DNA of 64,000 nucleotides from Eudromia elegans. Lineage: Eukaryota > Chordata > Aves > Tinamiformes > Tinamidae. The stretch covers positions 1,790,214-1,854,213 of the forward strand of contig PTEX01000013.1 in assembly GCA_003342815.1 (NCBI GenBank). Direction: 5' to 3'. A program made the position numbers and the translations under genes. The notes beneath the pieces were generated by a model. The model had not been told where the DNA came from and did no database searches. It saw only the letters and a program-made list of their open reading frames with translations. Within the stretch, counting starts at the first letter, position 1, and the number at the start of each line of letters is the position of its first letter. Below, piece after piece: positions 39,599-51,600 of this stretch.

Positions 39599-41306
39599 CC
39601 TGTCAGAAAAAAGAAAAAGTGCTAGCTGATCTTTTGCATTCATATATTTATGCATGATTTCATTTTGAAATATTTTTTGCCTTAAGTGACATGTGACTTG
39701 GTTCATGACAATGTTTTGGAAAACTTACAGCAGCACCAGAGGATACTGGGTGATGATCGGGGCCCAGGTCCTTTAAGAGTGAGAAGCTGGCAGTGGACTA
39801 GTGTGTTTGAAACCAAGAATGTAATTAGGGATTCCAAATGCTGAACTGAAGTGCCCTTGCCATGTGATCCTTGGAACGGGCTCAAGAGAGATGAATGAGG
39901 GTTGTGTCAATAACAAAAATTCAAGTGGTAGTTGATGGGATCCAGAGCCTCCTTTGGTTTGTCTCCTTCCTTGGCTTGGCTTTTTTCCTGCCTTTCTTTA
40001 CATTTCTGTTTTGTGATTTCTATTTGGAACTCAATCTTGATTGCTTTTACAGATCTGTTTCCACGTCAAGATAACTTCTAGCAACTTAGTTTCTAGGACT
40101 GTCTTTGAACTGGAGAAATTTAAAATAGCAGGGATTACTAACATCTTGAGTTTTTGTGTTGGCATTAGTCCAAGTGATTTCATCAGGATTTGTTCTCCTC
40201 ATCAGGAGGATATGTAGAGAACAAACACTGCCATGGGCTAATGTACCTGCCTTGGTTTTACTCTAAGATTATGACTGTTAAACTTCACAGTGGTGACAGA
40301 ATTTGCCACCAGTCTTACTGTATTTTAAGACTGGTTAGACTTGAACTAAGCACTGTCAGCTGAATAAGATTTGAAGTCTTCTCTGTTCAACTTTTCAACA
40401 ATTCCTTTTCTGAATGTATTTTCGTTCACGTTTTTAAAAAGGAAGAGAGGAAGGAGAAGGAGTTCTTTGCTTTAAATGGCTGTTCCCAGAGAGAGAGTGT
40501 GATACTGTATCAGCTTAAGACACGTTCATTACCTGCTGTACAACCAGAAGACATTTGGATGCTCTGGCGGGCTGATTTTATAGCATCTCTAATCTGTTGA
40601 AGGAGGAGTAGAATAAGATAGTACTGTTATGTCACAACCACTGGAAAATGGAACAAATTTAACCTACCAGCTGTGGATTTTAAAAGAGGTGATGTTAGCG
40701 CAGTTTTGGGTCATGTTCTTCCTGCAAAGAGACACAGTGTCTTCATGCAGAAATTGTTCCGTAAGATCTACTTTGCTTCCGTCTTTTTTTTCCTCCCTCC
40801 TCGAGCTCTATTTCTCTGAAGCAGTGAGCAGTGTCAGTCCAATTCAAGTGATCAAACCCTCTCCTCCACTAGGGAAGCGATCTCTGGGAATTGCTAAATT
40901 GCTTGACTAACCTCAGTAAGTAATTTTGAAGCAGCCCTCAAGTTCAGGCAGGAATCCTAGACAAAGGTGCTCAGACTAATATTGATAGGTCAGTCTTGGT
41001 TGGTCTGGCTTGATAACTTTTGCACCATTTGCAACAGCTCCTTACTTCCTTGGATCTTTAGTGCTTGTTTGTTCTTTTCTGCCTCTTCCTTCCCGCCTCT
41101 TTTATTTAGTCAGGGAAAATGCTGTAACTGCTTAAAGTGCTTTGGGCATTAAAGGTTGAGCAAACTCTTAAATGAGTCGATAATGTGATATCATGATGAA
41201 TACCGTTTTAAGTATCTGTATGCTTCTCATCTTAGCAAGGCAGCTGCCTGCATATTGCAGTAACCAACCTTTGAGTATGTATAACTTACTCTCATATTTT
41301 CTTTAG

Positions 41307-41527
41307 GTATTTGAAAAGATTTAAAGTGATGAAAATCAAAGTGCTGCGAAGCTGGTGCCGTCAGATACTGAAAGGCTTGCAATTTCTACACACGCGCACT
41401 CCTCCCATTATCCACAGAGACTTAAAATGTGACAACATCTTCATTACTGGCCCCACTGGATCCGTCAAGATTGGAGACCTGGGTCTGGCAACGCTGAAAC
41501 GAGCTTCTTTTGCCAAAAGTGTGATAG
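41307..41527 (+). CDS. WNK1: WNK1 coding exon 3: catalytic loop, DLG motif and activation loop
   Basis: The first base completes the split Thr codon; the exon then reads [20 protein letters not shown]. The catalytic loop is HRDLKCDN (41413-41436), with the catalytic Asp at 41419-41421. The metal-binding motif is DLG (41476-41484) rather than DFG, the WNK-specific form whose Leu, with the next Leu of GLATL, lines the inhibitory chloride site. The activation loop contains RASFAKSV, whose Ser codons at 41506-41508 and 41518-41520 align with WNK1 Ser378 and Ser382; Ser382 is the main activating autophosphorylation site. The exon stops one base into the Gly codon, before GTAAGT. The 221-base length is phase-consistent. 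All catalytic residues are intact. Confidence 0.97.
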
Positions 41528-43552
41528 GTAAGTCTCTCTTGTCCTACAGGCTGGTGAGCCAGTCCATCTACTTGGAAACTTGAGTCTTTTAAGAAATTGT
41601 TTAAAGGTACATGGTCAAAGTCCCCAAAAGTGCAGGCTTTGTTCCTGGGCTGTTGAGGTCATTCTGTATTTCTTATTATATGCCGAAGTTATGGTTGTGC
41701 TTTTATATGTTGACATTATAAGTATTTTGGATATATGTTTCTTCTCTTGCCCAATGGTTTAGTGCAACATTGTTGATAAAACCAGTCTTGCTTCAATACA
41801 TGTAAATCTGAGCAATGTTTCTTCAAGAAATGTACAGCTGTGTTTTGGTGACATAGCTCCTTTTTCTAATAACCTTTTGATGTTTAGCCTAGCATTAATT
41901 TATATGGCCGAATTCTTTGAATTGTCACCAGGCATCAATATTCCATCTGTTATGCTTTAGTTTGCACAGAGGCAGAAACTAAAGTTTTCAAAGTCAACCA
42001 AAACTATTAAATACGAAGAGAGTAATATGTTGTCATCTTCAGGAAGTCCCTAGAATGTGGATTTCTGTAAGTTAGCAGGATATATTGGGGAAGTATTGCC
42101 TTATGTTTGCTCTGTTCTCTTCCTTAAACATTCACTAATGGCCTGTTGTCAAAGGGCTGTTGGGTGGATGGAAACAGTCTGGTCATTCTTGTGACTCCTG
42201 TAAAGAATCGGTTTTATCAGCTTTGTTTTTGTAGTTGTTTGAGTAGGCTGCAGGGATTGAAGTTGTTCTTCGTGCTCCTAATATTTAAAGCTTGCTAAAA
42301 TGCAAAATTGCTCAACAGTCCTATATTGAAATCCTTGATGGGATGAATGATAAACACTTGTAAATTGTGTTGCGAACTATCACTAAAATATTTCCTGCTT
42401 CTTAACCAGGTGGAACTATTGATAGAAATGAACTATATGCCGTATCGATACATTAAATTTTCTTAAACATATTCATCTTATCCTCAAACTTTTAATTGGA
42501 AGATTACCACTTCTTATCTTGTTAACCATCACTGGTTAGCTTTTGGATAACTGACTACAGTTGCATTCTGTTTTAGCATGGTGAAAACAAGCAATATGAT
42601 TATACTGAGTGAACGGCAAATTGTCTTGAATCTGGTATCTGCAGGAAATAATTCTGTGCTTAAATTTGCAAAAAACAAACTCTCATCTCTGGCTTCAAGT
42701 AAATCTGATCATACAATGCCATCTCTTTGCTTACAGAGGGGGGTGCTCTGATGCTTCACTGGGCAATAATTTCTGCAAACTATTTAAATGGGACTTGTTG
42801 AATCTCACGCTCTGTGCCTGTAACTCAATCTCTCTGTATTTCTAAGTATTTTTGACTGTAGGATGTCCCTCACTAATGCCTGTATCTGCAGTAGGCCTAT
42901 AAATATACTGCAGGTGGGAAGGTAAGTATATGAAGAAAAGGGCTCTGGTGAGTGGCCTTTGCAGAAAATTCCTTTATCTTCTTTCTCATGAAGATTTATA
43001 ATTTTAAGAGTTTTTCATTGCAAGGCCTTTCCTGAACCGTTCTACTTAAAAAAGTAAGTGGTGAGCATGAGGTCAGAGACTAGCTGTGGGCTCCTACCAA
43101 TGCTACTTCTTTTGCAGCAGAGGACCGTGAGGTAATTTTTGAAACAAGGTTTAATATGCCTCCTTTTTTACAGGGAGAAAAGGTAAGTGTCTTAACTCTC
43201 CTTAGTATTTGGTTTGCAGCCTATGGCTAGTCTGACTGCTTTCCCCTCTTTCTATCCCCACCTCTCCATTTGACTCCAACTCGATCCAAGCTGTTTTGGT
43301 GATGGCATTGACTAACATGCATAAAGCAGGAATTGCCTCAGCACTTCCATGACATCTGTAAAGGCCTTGCAATGCAAGACTCTCAAAGTATCTTGATGCA
43401 ACAGAGTGACTAAGGGTTTCCTCCCTCTTTTTTTGCCTCCACTTTCTCTTGTCTCACAGGTCTGCCCAGCCGCTTCTTCCTGCGGTGAGTAACGCCAGCA
43501 GCCTCTGCTCGCTTTGAGACATTTAGAGTCTGAATCGTTCTTTTAATTTAAG
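41528..43552 (+). other. WNK1 intron 3
   Basis: The donor is GTAAGT and the acceptor TTTTAATTTAAG. The last 450 bases contain several unused-looking splice-site pairs: 9 bases bracketed at 43174-43182 and 25 bases at 43460-43484 (see findings). No repeat family was recognised. The short open frame running on from exon 3 reaches a stop at 41581-41583 and is read-through only. Confidence 0.85.
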
Positions 43553-43710
43553 GTACCCCAGAGTTCATGGCCCCCGAGATGTATGAGGAGAAATACGATG
43601 AATCCGTTGATGTATATGCTTTTGGGATGTGTATGCTAGAGATGGCCACGTCTGAGTATCCTTATTCTGAGTGCCAAAATGCTGCGCAGATCTACCGGCG
43701 AGTGACCAGT
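43553..43710 (+). CDS. WNK1: WNK1 coding exon 4: APE motif and C-lobe
   Basis: It begins with the two bases completing the split Gly codon, then [20 protein letters not shown]. This covers the P+1 loop and the APE motif of subdomain VIII, the DVYAFGM segment of subdomain IX (with the structural Asp) and a helix through [20 protein letters not shown]. It ends on a whole codon at GTAAGT. The 158 bases keep frame with exons 3 and 5. In the long isoform it joins exon 5; in the exon 4A isoform it is skipped with exons 1-3. No substitutions disrupting the fold are seen. Confidence 0.97.
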
Positions 43711-44927
43711 GTAAGTTCCCCCCACCACTTCAGATTTTAAAGCTGCTACAGCTGGCAAAGGAGTACAGCTGGCTGGCTTGGCACTGCACAAGAGTGGGGA
43801 GAAAGACAAGCTGACAGGGATTTGGGGCACAGGAAGGGGTTGGAAGGGAGTCAAATGAATCAACTTACCAAACAGCCAGTCAGAAGCTTGTAAAAAGTGA
43901 GTGGAATTGAAATTCCATGTGTGTTAATGCTTCTTCAGTATATAAATAGATAATGTGTAGAATTTAAAGAAAAAAAAAAGAAACAAAAACAAAACAAAAA
44001 AACCCAAGCAAAACACAAAAGAACACACAATCACATAATTTTTGAAGCTGTTGTAGTTCTCTAAATGCTGGTTAAGTGTTTTGGTCTTCGAGATTACCTG
44101 GTAAGTTTGTTCACTGAATAACGCTGGATCACACATTCAAAGCACTGTGTCTTAGCTGCTTGCTGAGGCAAATCAGAAGGTGTTCCTTACACTGATTTTA
44201 AATTAATAGTTTACCAAATTCTAGGTGGTCTCCAATTACTGCATGACAGGTGCACTTCTTATTAGCCAGTAGAAACACAGGGCAGATAGAAGGTAAGTGT
44301 TCACACAGGAAAAAAGCTGGTAAGTGCAGTGGTGTAGGTGTTGCTAGTAAAACCAAATAAAGATAAGGAGAAGGAAGAGATTTGAATTTGCTTGTACGAC
44401 TAGGCTAAGTGGAACCTACAGATCTTGAACTTGTAAAGGCTACAATGCTAAAAAATGTTTCAGGATGTTTACGGATGGACGTACTTTGTGGTCTCTAAAA
44501 TAGTATCATGAAAACTGAATGTGTAAAACTGTCTCATCTAGGCATTCAGAAAGAATTGTGAAGTGGCCGCTTGGAGACGCAAAGTCTTTTTTATGTTGGA
44601 ATTTCCAAAATGCCTGTGCACACATGCACAGGAGGATAAGGATTTTCCTTTATCCATGGATAGGAGACCAAGTATTCCCATTTGTCTGTCAGTGTGTCCT
44701 GTCTTTGAGAAGTTGAGGATTTAATAAAAAGACTTGCTTAGCTTTGGAAAAATAAAATGCTTTCTTATTCCTAATGCATTCCTGAGGCATTTTAAAAGAC
44801 GGACGTAATTGCTCATTACAATTAGTAGTGAATTATGGAGGTAGGCTTGGTGAAATAAGAGAATTCTCCTTGTTTGAAGGGGAATATAGTTAAGGCACAA
44901 GAGCTGTAGAAAAAAAAAAAGACTTGG

Positions 44928-44928
<1 letters not shown>

Positions 44929-45003
<75 letters not shown>
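44929..45003. repeat. Uninterrupted 75-base poly(T)
   Basis: Seventy-five consecutive T follow an A11 run (44910-44920) and an 8-base spacer, GACTTGGC. No target-site duplication or recognisable retrocopy is evident next to it. The length may be partly an assembly artefact. Confidence 0.97.
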
Positions 45004-45004
<1 letters not shown>

Positions 45005-47720
45005 GTATAATAGTGAACTGCCATCCTTAGTTTTCTAAACTGAGAAACAAGGGTAAAATCTAGCTCTTGCTCTGTTTACAGCAGAATCTGATATCCAAGC
45101 AATCTTGATCAGTGAAAGAACAAAAAAGCCTGTAAAAACAGTTTTATTGTTGTCCTTTGGTATCCTTATATGTGTATCTTAGCCAGAGCCAAAGAAACAT
45201 TTCTGGTGTAGAGCTGGTGGATGTGTTTCCTTGGAGTAGCGTAGCATGTGAAGTGGATCCAACTGCCCTGCCTATCTTTAGTGCTAGGAACTGAGTTGTG
45301 CAGAGAAAGAATTGCTCATGAGACAGGGCTTGGAAGTGCCTGAATCTTAATGAGCTGCTGGTTTGCAAAGTTCTTAGGAAGTGGAAGGTTTTAGAGGGAC
45401 TGTTAGCAAAGAAACTTACCTAAAAACTTACCGTGATTCAAGTTACCCCTTTTTTGTTTTATTTTTGGCAACTTTGTTAGGTCTTTATTTCCCATCATTT
45501 CTAGTCAACTGTTGAACTTCTGAGTAGTTGAGAAGCACTGAGTGGTCCAGGATATTGTTCAAAGCAGGGTGAAATTCCCTTACTGAGTCCCTCTGAGAAG
45601 AGTTTTTATGTCACTCTTCTATTGATAATACAAAGATTGCATTTAGATTTTGAAGTCTTGAGTTTTCATCCACCACTTTTGAGAGAGATCTAAAATCTCC
45701 TTTGGTGTGAAATGAAGAAAATACTGTTTCCTTTCTCAAGGAAAAAGGATTGGAAGATAAAAGGAAGCATATGTGTGACTATGTCTAGGCTATTTATCTT
45801 CTTAAAGTCAGAAAGCTGTTTCCTGGTTAAAAACAAAAACAAAAATAAGTTCAAAGGAATATTTTTTAATGAAGAAAAGACAGTCATCTTGAGGAATAAA
45901 GCACAAACCTGTCTTCACTGAGCTTGGAGAGTTCAGGGTTTCTTCCATAACACGAAATGCATGATCATGTTAAGAAACTGGAATGAAATACTATTTGTAT
46001 TTTTTTTACCACTCCATGAAAGCTCTGCAAACCTATAGAAAGGCCCTTAAGGTTTTCTATTCTTATTCTTTGCTTAAGAAAACAAGATTTTCTTACTGTC
46101 CTTTGAAAAAAGATTTTAGGGGTCAGACAGTATCTATAAGTGTGAGTGAATCAGACAAGAAATTCAGTACTTAAAAATACAATGTATAAAACATCAATGA
46201 CAGAATGTAGTCAGAAAACGTCCTATATGGGTGAACCTTGGGAGCGTGGGGAGTATTTGGCAATGCATTTCCATGCCTCTATCCATCATAAGTTAACCTA
46301 AAGTTATAGCATTTCCAAGTCAAGTCTCCAGTCTGTTATTTTGCTAGTAATGTTTAGGAATATTTTGAGGTAGGAACTGTAGCCCTGTTGTGCCTCAAAT
46401 TAAAGGGTTATTTCTATCCAGGAGCATACAGAAAAACCAGAAGGAAATATAATAATGATGGGCTGTCATTGACTATGGTGAAAAAATATCTGATGTAGGA
46501 GCCAAAAACCACTGAACCCCCAGAGGCAGTAAGATCAGGTTGTGCAGCTACACTCTGCAGGAGATAGGTATTTAAACTGATTTTCCTCTCTCCCTTTTTT
46601 ATGCACCATTAGGCTTAGTTCAAAGGATAGTTGCTCCGTTAACTTAAATTCTAGCCATTGTTTGAGTCAGAAACTTGTAGCAAGTGACTCAGTGTTTCAG
46701 AGCATCCTCTCAGGACTAGACTCAGTACGACAAACTTTAAATTCTTGCCTCCTGTTTTGTCCATGCTTTGGTTTCACTTCCTCCTTTTGTTGCTGTTCTA
46801 ACTGATGCCCAGATGGGATGTTAGCATTACTTAAAATATTCAGTTATGTATTGTGCCTCTTCTGTTCAGGATCTTTCCTGTTTTGAGCAGTTTTCTAATT
46901 AAATAATGGAGTTAGATTTGATACCTAGACGTTTGCTTGCCTAAGAGCTGAACTTCCTTCTTGAGTTAAGATGCTCTTTAGCCCAGCCAATTTCTGTTGC
47001 TTTGTCTCTTGAAAGCAGGACTGCTGTGCAAAACTATGGTGTTCAAGATGACTCTCTTCACTGTTCACATAACCTCGCTGAAAAGTTCGAATTTTTCCTT
47101 AGCAAAGGAGTGTTGGGGCAATATTCCTGAATTTTCCATGTCCCAAAAGAAAAAAATGGGATTTTATGGCTCATGTTGAATAGAAGGATTCTTCTTTCAG
47201 TAGAAGAACCTGCCTACATACCTAGTTTAAAATAGCTGCTTTTAGTTTTTAAGGATCAAGGTATTAAGGTAGAGTTGTTTTACAATTCTGGTAGAGACTC
47301 AGCAGGCTTTTGTGACTAAGTACATGCACCCTCCAGTGTGCTCCATCTAGGCCTGTTCACTAGCAGCTTCTTTTGAATGGAACATGATCTCTGCATGTCT
47401 TCACACTCCAGTATAAAGGAGCTTGGGTTTCCTGTGATTTTTTTTTTACCTTTCTGTTTAAAACAAACAACCCAAAACCGTCCAAATTTTAAGCATTATT
47501 CCATTTCATCTAGGTTTGAATATATCCAATGTTAACTTTGGTAAAAACACCTAGGCCTGTAATTAACTGAAAATGATAAGCTGCACTATTCAAGTAGCCT
47601 TGCATGTTCCCATGACTTTTCTCTCACCCCCTGGTCTGTGCAGAGACAGTTGCTTGTTTAGGTGCATGATGCCCCACTAGGTTAGGGACCGGGCAAGTCT
47701 TCACCACATTACAGCAATTA

Positions 47721-47870
47721 AAGATAACTACCTTTACAAAGGAAGTTGTAAAGGTAACTACTTACCTAAAGTAGTTACCTAGTAGGTAGTTACCTTACTA
47801 ACAGGTAGTTACTTTACCTACGTACAAGTAAGGTAACTATAACTTCACTACTAAGTAAAGGTAACTACCC
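47721..47870. repeat. Palindromic cluster of AGGTAACTAC-like units
   Basis: About 150 bases are built from imperfect direct and inverted copies of AAGGTAACTAC. Forward copies lie near 47751, 47829 and 47859. Reverse copies (GTAGTTACCT or close) lie near 47771, 47786 and 47805, with a variant AACTACCTTTAC near 47726. Intervening bases are variations such as CTTACCTAAA. It matches no repeat family I recognise. Confidence 0.85.
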
Positions 47871-48589
47871 CTACTACAATACAAAATGTAGCAAAGATGT
47901 TAAATTCTGTTTTATACTCTCTAGCACAAAAAAAAGTTTACTAAAACTTGAGAAGGATTTCCAGTATATCTGCTGTCAATCCTCGATGTGAAGAATTATT
48001 CCTCCCTTGACTTGTTTTATGCATATTTATGTTAATTTTTCACAGAAATATTTGGAATATATATTTCAGATATGTAGTTGTAGAGTGGATATCTTAAATC
48101 TAATATCTTAACTTAGCCTGTTCAGGAAACAGTACATTGGAGGCACAACTACAGTAGCTTCAGCTGCTTTTTCTGAGATCTTGAGACCTATGTAATGCCT
48201 GTTGTTGCCCCAAAGGTTAGGTTGTTTTTATTTTTGCTTGTATTTTGGCCATCACTTTCATATGCAGCATAGACTTCATTTGCCTCTATACCATATTTCT
48301 TTAGAGCTTTCTTTTCTCAGCACAGAGGTACAGATTTACCAGATTCCAATGTTGTGGTTTCCAGATGGTTTGCCCTTCTGGCACTAGTCTCAACATGATT
48401 AACAAGGTTTATTAGACAGGTTTAAGTCATTATTCCATATCTGTCACTGAAAAAAAATCTGAAAAAAATCATTCCGTAAAAACTAATAAGAACTGTCCTC
48501 AGTTTGAAATATATTGCTTATCTAAACAGAGTATGAATAGAAGACGTTCCCCCACATTGGATAAACATTCCTTTCAATTTTCTTTGTAG

Positions 48590-48665
48590 ACTTACATATA
48601 TGTTATGTATATACTGTGCATATAAATAAAGAATGAATATATATAGAATATATATATGTATATAA
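48590..48665. repeat. TA-rich microsatellite
   Basis: Imperfect ATATAT, GTATATAC and ATAGAATATA units, with no coding potential. Confidence 0.9.
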
Positions 48666-51600
48666 AAATACATACCTATATTTTTCCATACTTTGTCAAA
48701 GTCCAGTTTTGTCCTTGCTTTCACCAAAAATCCAGTCTCTTCCTTATGAAGAAAAGTCTCCCTTCTGGCTGGCCTTAGCATGGGAAAGAAAAAAAAAGCA
48801 TTTTGCATTTTTGACTTAAAACCAGTTCTGCCATACTGAAGTGTTCCGCAGAATGGGCACCGCTTTTCTTCTCTGCTCTACAGAGCTTAAAAAAAGCCCT
48901 GGAGGAACAAGGTACATAATGAATAACCTGACCAGGCAGTGTCTAACTAGTTTTAAAATCTTTAATTTCCTTGGCTTGTGGGAACTGAAGCTCACTGGTT
49001 AGATCAAGGTCATTCTCTTGGCTGGAAAGCAGTTGGTTACTGAGATTTGCACTTTGGTCAGTTGAGATGAAATTAATCTTTGTAGTAATATAAAAGTTGA
49101 GCAATACAAATTGTCTAACCTAGTCATCTAAATTTCCTTTACTTTCACCAGAGGAAAGTGGGCAATTCAGTCCATCTGTCTCCTGGTTTGTGCTGGGGTG
49201 TCCTGGGCAGCACACGTTGATGCCTCATCTTTGGACTTTTGGTTAATCTTACCTATAGTGTGTAATGAATGTTCATGAATACCAGCATGTCTAAAACGAA
49301 ACAATCTGTGGAAGAGCTCTTAGCTTTTCAGTCACTGTTTAGGCATTTTTTATCTCTTGAAAGGGAGTAATTAAAGACATCGAAAGTTCGTGCTCTCTCT
49401 TTCCCTGCAGTTTTGCTATGAAGTATCTTTTTTGAATAGATACAAGTTGCTTGCTCTTTAATGCAAATTCCTCCCTTGATTTCTGTCATCAGTCTGTGAC
49501 TTATATTGCATTTGCAAAGCTCTGTTTCTTTACCTTCAGGAACTCTGTTTGGTTCAGACAGACCTAGAGCATACTCTTCCTAGCAAGTTCTCTAGTGGAA
49601 AAAGCATTGGAAAAAGACGTTAATGGGAAAAGCAGGAGAGGGAATCTTCAAAAGTGCAGATTGTTAAATCACGTGATGAAAAACTCTGCACTTTCAACCA
49701 AATACAGGAAACAGGTCAACGGGCAACTTTTAATTGTATTAATTGAAAAACAGAAAGTAATGTTGCTTCACTACAAAAAGGAAGAAAATTGCACAGCAGA
49801 TCCAGTTCCTCAGTGTCACTCTGAGTAGACTAAGAAATACCTGTGCACTAGCCTCTGTGTACACCTCTCTCTGTTGTGTTTTGTGTATTTGGGGGATTTT
49901 TGTTTTTAAACCAGAGTAATTTTCAGCCCTTTTAATAAGGCTTTTGAGAAACATATAAAACAGCGAGGAGCCTTCCTGTGTGGAAGTTCCGGCAGTGACT
50001 CATCAATTCAGATGCACAAGCCTTAGGAAGGAAAGATGGAAAAAATGATGCTTTTCTTTTCTTTTTTCTTTTTCTTTTTTAGGTTTGCCTTTGTTTTAAT
50101 TAATATCTAGGAACGTGAAGGCTCAGTTAGATGTGTGAGTTGCAATGCAGTAGAGTTTTTATGGAGCTGTGACTGATTGAATCTGAAGGTGGAAGGAAAA
50201 ATGAATTCTCTCAAAGGAGCTCTTTCGAGATGAAGATCAGTTCTACAAATTAATCTTAGTGTTCATATTATCCCACATCAAAGATTTTAGATTTCAATGG
50301 TTGTGTTTTCAGTATTGGTGCTATGTAACAACCTTGGTGGGAACCAGAAGAAGAATTTTCCTTGGACTTGGACTGCTCATCCCTGAGCCTGGAATGCATG
50401 TCCTTACAATTTTGAACTAGATATAAATTTATATTTTTAGATTTAAATCACATCTAATATGTTTTAAAATTGTCATGAATTAAAGTATGGGAGAGGGGGA
50501 ACTGTGACTTTCAACTGAATTGTGTGAAATCAAGATCTAATGTGCATTAATATGTCTTCTCAGTGTGAAATTCTAGAACTTGCTTGTGGTTTTCCTAACT
50601 GTGGTGTATTTTTGTTTGGTTTTTTTTTAGATTCAGTATCATGCTAACTCATCTAGGCTTCTTTAGAAAAAATGAATATCTCTTAAGGGTGAGGCCTCCT
50701 AAAGCTGTGATGCTGTGAGACGTCTGTCTTTGTTCTGCCCTGTCCTGACATCTGTTTAGCTCTTACGAGGTTATATTAATCTAACAAAATCCTGGAGTTA
50801 AACTGATCTAACAAAAGACAGGAAGCCGACTCTTCTCTGGGGAACAAGGAGGTAGTCGGCGTTTTAAAATCCCCAGCTATGCACTGTTATCGTAACCATT
50901 AATGAATCACTGAAATGGCACGCTAATCATTAACTATGATATTTCAGTGTTATTTGTTATAGTACCATTATTCAAAAGTACCAATGGTAGCGGATGGGCT
51001 GGTATTTCTTGTCCTACCAATTGTTCTGCTCTAGTTCTGCAATGATAGAGGTGGGATGAGTCCAGGAAAGTTTTAGTCTTATGGAAGCTCAGGGTGGTGT
51101 TAGTCTCAAAATAGCATATTTTTTACTCCCTATGTGATTCATAGGCCAGAACTCCACCAGATTTTTTGTAAACTCTCTCTAATATCACCAGGTTACTCAC
51201 GGCCTTGTTCCTGAAACAAGGAATGGATGTGTGACTTACTCTTGTTTGTGCCCATATTAAAGATTGAAAGCTACTGAAGTTTAAAGTGATTTTGCAAAAT
51301 AATTGATTTTTAAAAGTGAAGAACCAGGCTAGAAAGTGTGTAGAAGAAATTCTGCCTGTCATGCAGAATATTTATTTCCTAAAGGAGCTGTGGACTTGTG
51401 ACATTCTTTGTAAGGAAATTTTCTTCAAAATGCTTCTATTTTGTCCTTTCTTGCCTCCAAGTTCACCAAGTGTAGCAGGGATACTTTTTTAGGACCTTGT
51501 TGAACATTTGGCACTCTAATAACAACCTTTCACAAGAAGGAGTTAGAATAAGTCACAAAACAAAGGGGTCAGTAAGTTTTGAGGAGTGTTTCCTGGTGCG

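Larger units (their letters stand above)
36670..41306 (+). other. WNK1 intron 2
   Basis: The donor is GTAAGT and the acceptor TTTTCTTTAG. The intron holds a T-rich homopolymer block (37556-37594), several TA/TG/CA microsatellites, two sense-strand CR1 fragments and a 27-bp duplication. The remainder (about 39600-41300) is unremarkable AT-rich DNA in which I see nothing else. Confidence 0.85.

Noticed and set aside
43118..43131. 14-base micro-exon candidate between TTTTGCAG and GTAATT
   Set aside because: The donor is weak, the length breaks frame and there is no supporting context.
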